This document shows positions 59,831 through 64,000 of a stretch of DNA of 64,000 bases, piece after piece; positions within the stretch are counted from its first letter, which is position 1; each line of letters begins with the position of its first letter. Location: assembly GCF_004379255.2 (NCBI RefSeq), contig NC_056049.1:22056063-22120062 (forward strand), in the 5' to 3' direction. The stretch is from Salvia splendens (lineage: Eukaryota; Streptophyta; Magnoliopsida; Lamiales; Lamiaceae). The notes beneath the pieces are model-generated. The model was not told the DNA's origin. It saw only the letters and a program-made list of their open reading frames with translations, and did no database searches. The position numbers were made by a program, and so were the translations under genes.

Positions 59831-61693
59831 TCATACTCCGCCAGCTTCGTCTCCGGCTCCTTGGTCTGGTTCAGCTTCTTTCTCCTGAGCTACCTCAGCC
59901 TCGGCCTCGCATCCTGCCGGCCTCGCCTCCGCCTCCTGATCGGCTTCCTTCTCCGGATGCCCGGCCCGCTCGACTTCGGCCTCCAGCTCCAGCGACTCGG
60001 CCTCACCCTCTCCGTTGTAAGTCGAAGCGGGTGAAACGGGTCCCACGGAGGCAAAGATAGCCTCCAGGTTCTCGTCCCGATCAGCTCGACAACTCCGGAC
60101 TCGGTCTGCAGAAAGCAGGACCGAGGATGAAGCGAGCTCCTCAAGGAGCGGCAGATTCTGAAGCCGAGCTGCTATCTCTCGGCTGTACAGAGGCAGCACG
60201 ACGTCGGCCCCCTGCTCGCCCTTATCGGTAATTAGCCTTACCAGACTACCGACAAAGGCCGAGAACTGGCTGCTCAAAAAGAGTTTCTCCGTGTAAACAC
60301 GGAGAGCCTCCCCCTGGGCAGCCACGGCGGCAGCCTCCTTCTGAGCCTCCCGGTGCTTCGTCTGCTCTTGCAGGATGATGAGCTGGTTTTTGGCTGACCG
60401 GGCTTCATCCTGAGCCGAGATCCTAGCAGCTCAGGCCCTCTCAAATTTGGCCTCAGCCTGTTCGGCCAGACTACGAGCAAGATGCAACTTCTTCTGCATC
60501 TCCTCGTAGTCGTGGGATGCTTTGGAGAGCTCCACGGAGACGAACTTGGCTCTCTGAAGATGAACAAGGAAAAAACTCAACAGAACGGCCATCAAAAAAT
60601 ATGGAAAAGAAGCCAAGTCAGAAAGCTTACCTCCACAAAATTCGTCGGCCATTGAAAAGGCTCAGGGACGTGTTCCGGGATGTCTGCAACCACCTCGGAG
60701 ATGACCAGGTCTTTCCCCGGCACTCTTGGGGACTCATGAAGTTTCCCCTTCCCTTTAGCCGAACACGGCTCCGGCTCTTTCGGATCCGAAGAAGAGGTTC
60801 TTTGCCTCTTCGGATTCTTCTCGGCTTCAGACGCCGAGCGAGGGGCTCTCTGCCTCTCCGGCTCCACAAGCTCGGAGGACTTTCGGATAGCCTTGTTCAG
60901 CATGTACACTGCCAAAAAGCAAGAAAGCAAGGTTAGTTTTCTTCGTTAAAGCAGTAGAGCATAAAGATAAAGAGAAATCCTCACCCTCGGCCTCTTCGTC
61001 CGAAGACGAGATGTCGAACACGACGTCGCCCTTGACGAGCTCAGACTCCGTGTATTGTTTCCTAACTATGGGAATCTTGTTGAGCTCGCCATCGAGCTCG
61101 TCCAACGGTTCAGGCCGAGGATGACGGATAACGGACTTCGGCCCTCTCCAGGGAAAACTAGGAGCCGCGGTCCTATCATAGTAGAAGAAGCGGTTTTGCC
61201 ACTTCGGCCACTTCGTTTTACAAAAGGCCCTAAAGGGCTGTACAGGGATCAAGTAAAACCAAGACCCCTTCCTCTTAAATTGAAAGAATTTAAGGATCGC
61301 CTTCAAAGACAAATCCCTTCCTAACCTACGGAGTTCGGCAGCGAAGGCCGACAAGTGCCTCCAAGAGTTCGGAGTCACCTGGCCTAAAGGAAGCTGAAAA
61401 AAATCTAGTAAATCTATAAAGGCAGAAGGGAGGGGGAAACGAAGCCCGCATTCTAAGCTGGCCTCGTACACGGTGGCGTAACCCTCCGGCGGGGAGTCAG
61501 CCCTATGATCACCGTCAGGTACCACCGCCTTCCCCCCAGGAAAAAAGTATTTTTCGGGTAGGGATATCACAGTATCCTTACTCAAAATGCTATGGAAATA
61601 CTCTACGGTCTTCTCCCCGGACTCTCTCCGGCCAGAAGACCCCTTACCGCCTCTCCTACCGCTACCCGACTCCGAAGAAGAAGAAGAAGACAT
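59831..61693 (-). CDS. Antisense gene of the Tat element (PF04195-type domain), spliced, with internal stop
   Basis: Read on the minus strand from the ATG at 61693. Three exons fit: 61693-60985, 60908-60631 and from 60553, with GT-AG borders that keep frame. After a Ser-rich start, residues ~60-200 resemble the 'putative gypsy type transposon' domain (CGLRFPLPSAFIDLLDFFQL, GQVTPNSWRHL, RRLGRDLSLKAILKFFQFK, FCKTKWPKWQNRFF). Basic and acidic Ser-rich stretches follow, then a long coiled-coil-like helix. The third exon has TGA at 60431-60433, after which the same frame stays open to 59831 with an acidic Ala/Glu-rich tail. Antisense ORFs at this place are known in Tat elements and their function is unknown. 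The internal stop may truncate this copy's product. Confidence 0.72.
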
Positions 61694-61816
61694 TTTTCTT
61701 ACTTTTTGAAGGTGAAGAAAGTCTGAAGAAGCTCTTGAAAGCGGAAGAAAATTTCTCGAGAAAGAGAGAGTATAGAAGACGCAACAGCAAAAGTGTTCAA
61801 ATGAGGAAGAAAGAGC

Positions 61817-61824
61817 ATATTTAT
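61817..61824 (-). promoter_or_regulatory. Possible TATA box of the antisense gene
   Basis: The minus strand reads CTGATAAATATGC, with ATAAATAT about 124 bases before the ATG at 61693. It would give the antisense gene its own promoter, independent of the LTR. Motif evidence only. Confidence 0.4.
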
Positions 61825-62015
61825 CAGATTCGGGAAAGATTTCGAAATCGTTGCGCTGTTTCGAATCCCACCTTTTCAGGATTCAACGGCCGGATTTTAC
61901 TGTCGCATTTAATGCAGGCACGCGCAAGGCACGTCCCCTGACGTCAGCCTCCCCCTTACCGTTATCCAGAATGCCGAAGTGACTCACCTCGCCGAAGTGA
62001 TTCACTTCGCTTTTC

Positions 62016-62028
62016 GGGGGGGGGGTAG
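62016..62028 (+). promoter_or_regulatory. Polypurine tract
   Basis: G10 followed by TAG lies immediately before the 3' LTR start TGATGG. It primes plus-strand DNA synthesis. The partial element has the same tract with G8. Confidence 0.85.
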
Positions 62029-62625
62029 TGATGGGGTACGAACTAAACCCTAATGGCAAGCCCAATAACAGTGACGGCCCATCAGCCCAGAGCCCAAGAA
62101 AGAGTATCTGTTCGGCACCAAAGAGTTCGGCACGACCAAAGAGTTCGGACTCAGCCTACAGCTCGGTAAAAGCCGACCAGTCAAGCTCTCCTCTCAGATC
62201 GGCAAGAGCTGATCGGTAAAGTCCAGCAGTTCGGTCTCAGCATTCGACCGAACTAGGAGTTAGTGGACTCATGAAAGGCCTCCACGACCTCCACTATACC
62301 CACGATCTATTTAGTGGTACGAAGCAGTTATTGAGCAGTTATTGCTCACCCACGATCTTGTTAGTGGGGCTGCAAACCACGATCCTAGTTCAATGTATAA
62401 ATAGGACTTAGATCAGATAGACAGGGTTAAGCTCTCTAGAGATAAAACATCATATAGCAAGTCTGTGTTGTAAGCTGTAATCCCAGATCAAGCAATACAA
62501 TCTTGCCCTCCCTTCTTCCCGTGGACGTAGATTTACTTCAGTAAATCGAACCACGTAAATTCTTGGTGTCGTAGTCTTTATTCTCTACCAGCATTTACTA
62601 ACATCAAAAATTCGCGGATCCATCA
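62029..62625 (+). repeat. 3' LTR
   Basis: It has the same length and, read base by base, the same sequence as the 5' LTR at 51544-52140. It ends CCATCA and is followed by the AGAGC target duplication. Confidence 0.96.
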
Positions 62626-62821
62626 AGAGCCATATAAATAATTAATATAAACAGCTTTGAGCTTTGGGAACTGCGATAAACCTTTTTATTCCAAAAAAAC
62701 ACGATTGTTAACAAATTAATACTACTCCTGTAATCCATCCACAATTCCACATAGCCAGTTTAATTTCCTCTTCAATAATTTAGGAATCGATCCCTTCATT
62801 AAATTATGATTTTTCATATTA

Positions 62822-63006
62822 CTCCCTCCGTCCCACAAGAATATGCACTTTTTAATTTTAGAAAGTCTTTTCTCTCTAATAAGGTGAGACTCATCCTCCA
62901 CTACCAATACTTTAATTATCTTTTCTCTTTACATCTCTCTTACTACCAATTTTACATTAAAACCCGTGGCTTCTCTAAAGTGCATATTCTTTGGGGACGG
63001 AGGGAG
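62822..63006. mobile_element. Stowaway MITE
   Basis: TA duplications lie at 62820-62821 and 63007-63008. The ends CTCCCTCCGTCCC and GGGGACGGAGGGAG are excellent inverted repeats. The inner ACAAGAATATGCACTTT also pairs with AAAGTGCATATTCTTTG near the right end. 185 bp, non-coding. Confidence 0.9.
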
Positions 63007-63510
63007 TATGATACTAAAATATGCTAATAAATTATAAAATAATTATTTTAATCTGATTTTGCAATCATGTCAAAATTTCAGCAATTCAATGGTAATTACG
63101 AGTTAATAATTTATTCATGTAGCATTAGGAGTGCGTTAGGGTGATACCACTCTTAAAGTGACAACGTGACAACAAGTAACAAGCAATCTGCAATACATAT
63201 GCATGCAATATGTGATATATAGCCAAACAATTTTCCATATGGTTCCAAGCAATATGCGATACGGAATCTGAGTACTATGGTGACACCATAGTTAAAATAA
63301 CAATCTAGACAAGCAACTTGACATATGGTTTCAAGCAATCTGCTATATGAAATCAAAGATAATCAAGCAATCTACGATACATAGGCAAACAAGTCTACCA
63401 CTTGGCAGACTAAGATTGAATCTGCTCCTAAATCTAACGGTTGTCTTTAGTGGTACAGTGTCATCTTAAATGGTGTTGTCATTTTAACCCAAACTTATAG
63501 CATTAACCAA
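63007..63510. other. Intergenic DNA
   Basis: No gene is supported. It holds several loosely repeated CAAGCAATCTGC(A/T)ATA-type motifs between 63180 and 63390. Confidence 0.45.
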
Positions 63511-63726
63511 AACAATATCACATAATCAGATTTAGCCAGCATTTCTCACTTTATACTAAATTAAACAATGTCACACAATCCCAACAATATCACATAATCA
63601 GGTTTAGCCAGCATTTCTCACTTTATACTAAATTAAACAATGTCACACAATCCCAACAATATCACATAATCAGGTTTAGCCAGCATTTCTCACTTTATAC
63701 TAAATTAAACAATGTCACACAATCCC
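63511..63726. repeat. 72-bp tandem repeat, three copies
   Basis: Copies at 63511-63582, 63583-63654 and 63655-63726 begin AACAATATCACATAATCAG and end ATGTCACACAATCCC. They differ only by an A/G change, so the array is recent. The remaining DNA to 64000 is AT-rich with no gene. Confidence 0.93.
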
Positions 63727-64000
63727 ATTCTTGCATAATACTATAAACTCCAATTCAATAAATAAAATTATTTAATTTGCTATAATACGCCGTTCGAGAG
63801 TCTAAAATCTGATGTTGTTATAGTTGACGTTCGACAAAATTACATAACAGCATCTCTGATTGAAGACAAAGAGGGACAACTATACCCCAAAATTTGTGAT
63901 ATTACTAATAAAAAATATGTAATTTACAAGAAAAATAAAAAAATAAACAAAGTTGATAATTTGAGCTGCCATTACTTCTAAAAAGTATTAATCAGTTGGG

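Larger units (their letters stand above)
51544..62625 (+). mobile_element. Complete Tat-lineage Ty3/gypsy LTR retrotransposon
   Basis: The 11,082-bp element is flanked by the 5-bp duplication AGAGC (51539-51543 and 62626-62630). Both LTRs are 597 bp and look identical when read side by side, so insertion was very recent. Order: LTR, primer site, gag, protease, RT, RNase H, second RNase H, integrase, tandem repeats, antisense gene, polypurine tract, LTR. The second, plant-type RNase H and the antisense gene mark the Tat clade (Retand, RIRE2 and Grande group). No chromodomain is present. Confidence 0.97.

Overview
This 64 kb window is plant nuclear DNA, most likely from a eudicot. The reasons are long GT-AG introns, plant-type organelle-targeted enzymes, an AT-rich background, and typical plant transposons (Tat-lineage Ty3/gypsy, PIF/Harbinger, hAT-like and Stowaway-like elements). 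The species cannot be fixed from the sequence alone.

Host genes, left to right. (1) A 36-exon gene on + at 4626-20887 for organellar glycyl-tRNA synthetase (bacterial-type alpha-beta fusion, EDD1-like, 1075 aa as mapped here). (2) A seven-exon RWD+RING E3 ligase (RNF25-like, 346 aa) on + at 25519-27962. (3) A five-exon plastid ATP sulfurylase (456 aa) on + at 29632-32893. (4) An intronless P2B Ca2+-ATPase (ACA12/13-like, 982 aa) on - at 37355-40303. (5) A four-exon calmodulin/CML8-11-like gene (150 aa) on - at 47039-48335. The last two belong to calcium signalling. All exon joins given here keep the reading frame.

Mobile DNA. The window opens inside the 3' end of a Tat-lineage Ty3/gypsy element (1-2500). 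A complete 11,082-bp relative lies at 51544-62625. Its 597-bp LTRs look identical by eye and it has a 5-bp target duplication, so it inserted very recently. It carries gag, protease, RT, two RNase H domains and integrase on +. It also carries an antisense, apparently spliced gene between pol and the 3' LTR; the partial copy at the left has lost this gene. Gag and protease are in different frames, and protease and RT are separated by one in-frame TAG whose downstream context matches the tobamovirus-type leaky-stop consensus.

Two larger PIF/Harbinger elements carry complementary halves of the two-protein system. The one at 23481-25449 has only a broken transposase, and the one at 42261-44201 has only a broken Myb/SANT ORF1. 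Both keep a TATAAATA promoter, which also survives in a small relative at 21545-22120. Non-autonomous hAT-like elements with 8-bp target duplications lie at 12718-13446 (inside a GC-AG intron) and 34445-35363. A MULE-like foldback element lies in the first ATP sulfurylase intron, and Stowaway-like MITEs occur at several places. The remaining stretches are AT-rich intergenic DNA with microsatellites and short tandem repeats.
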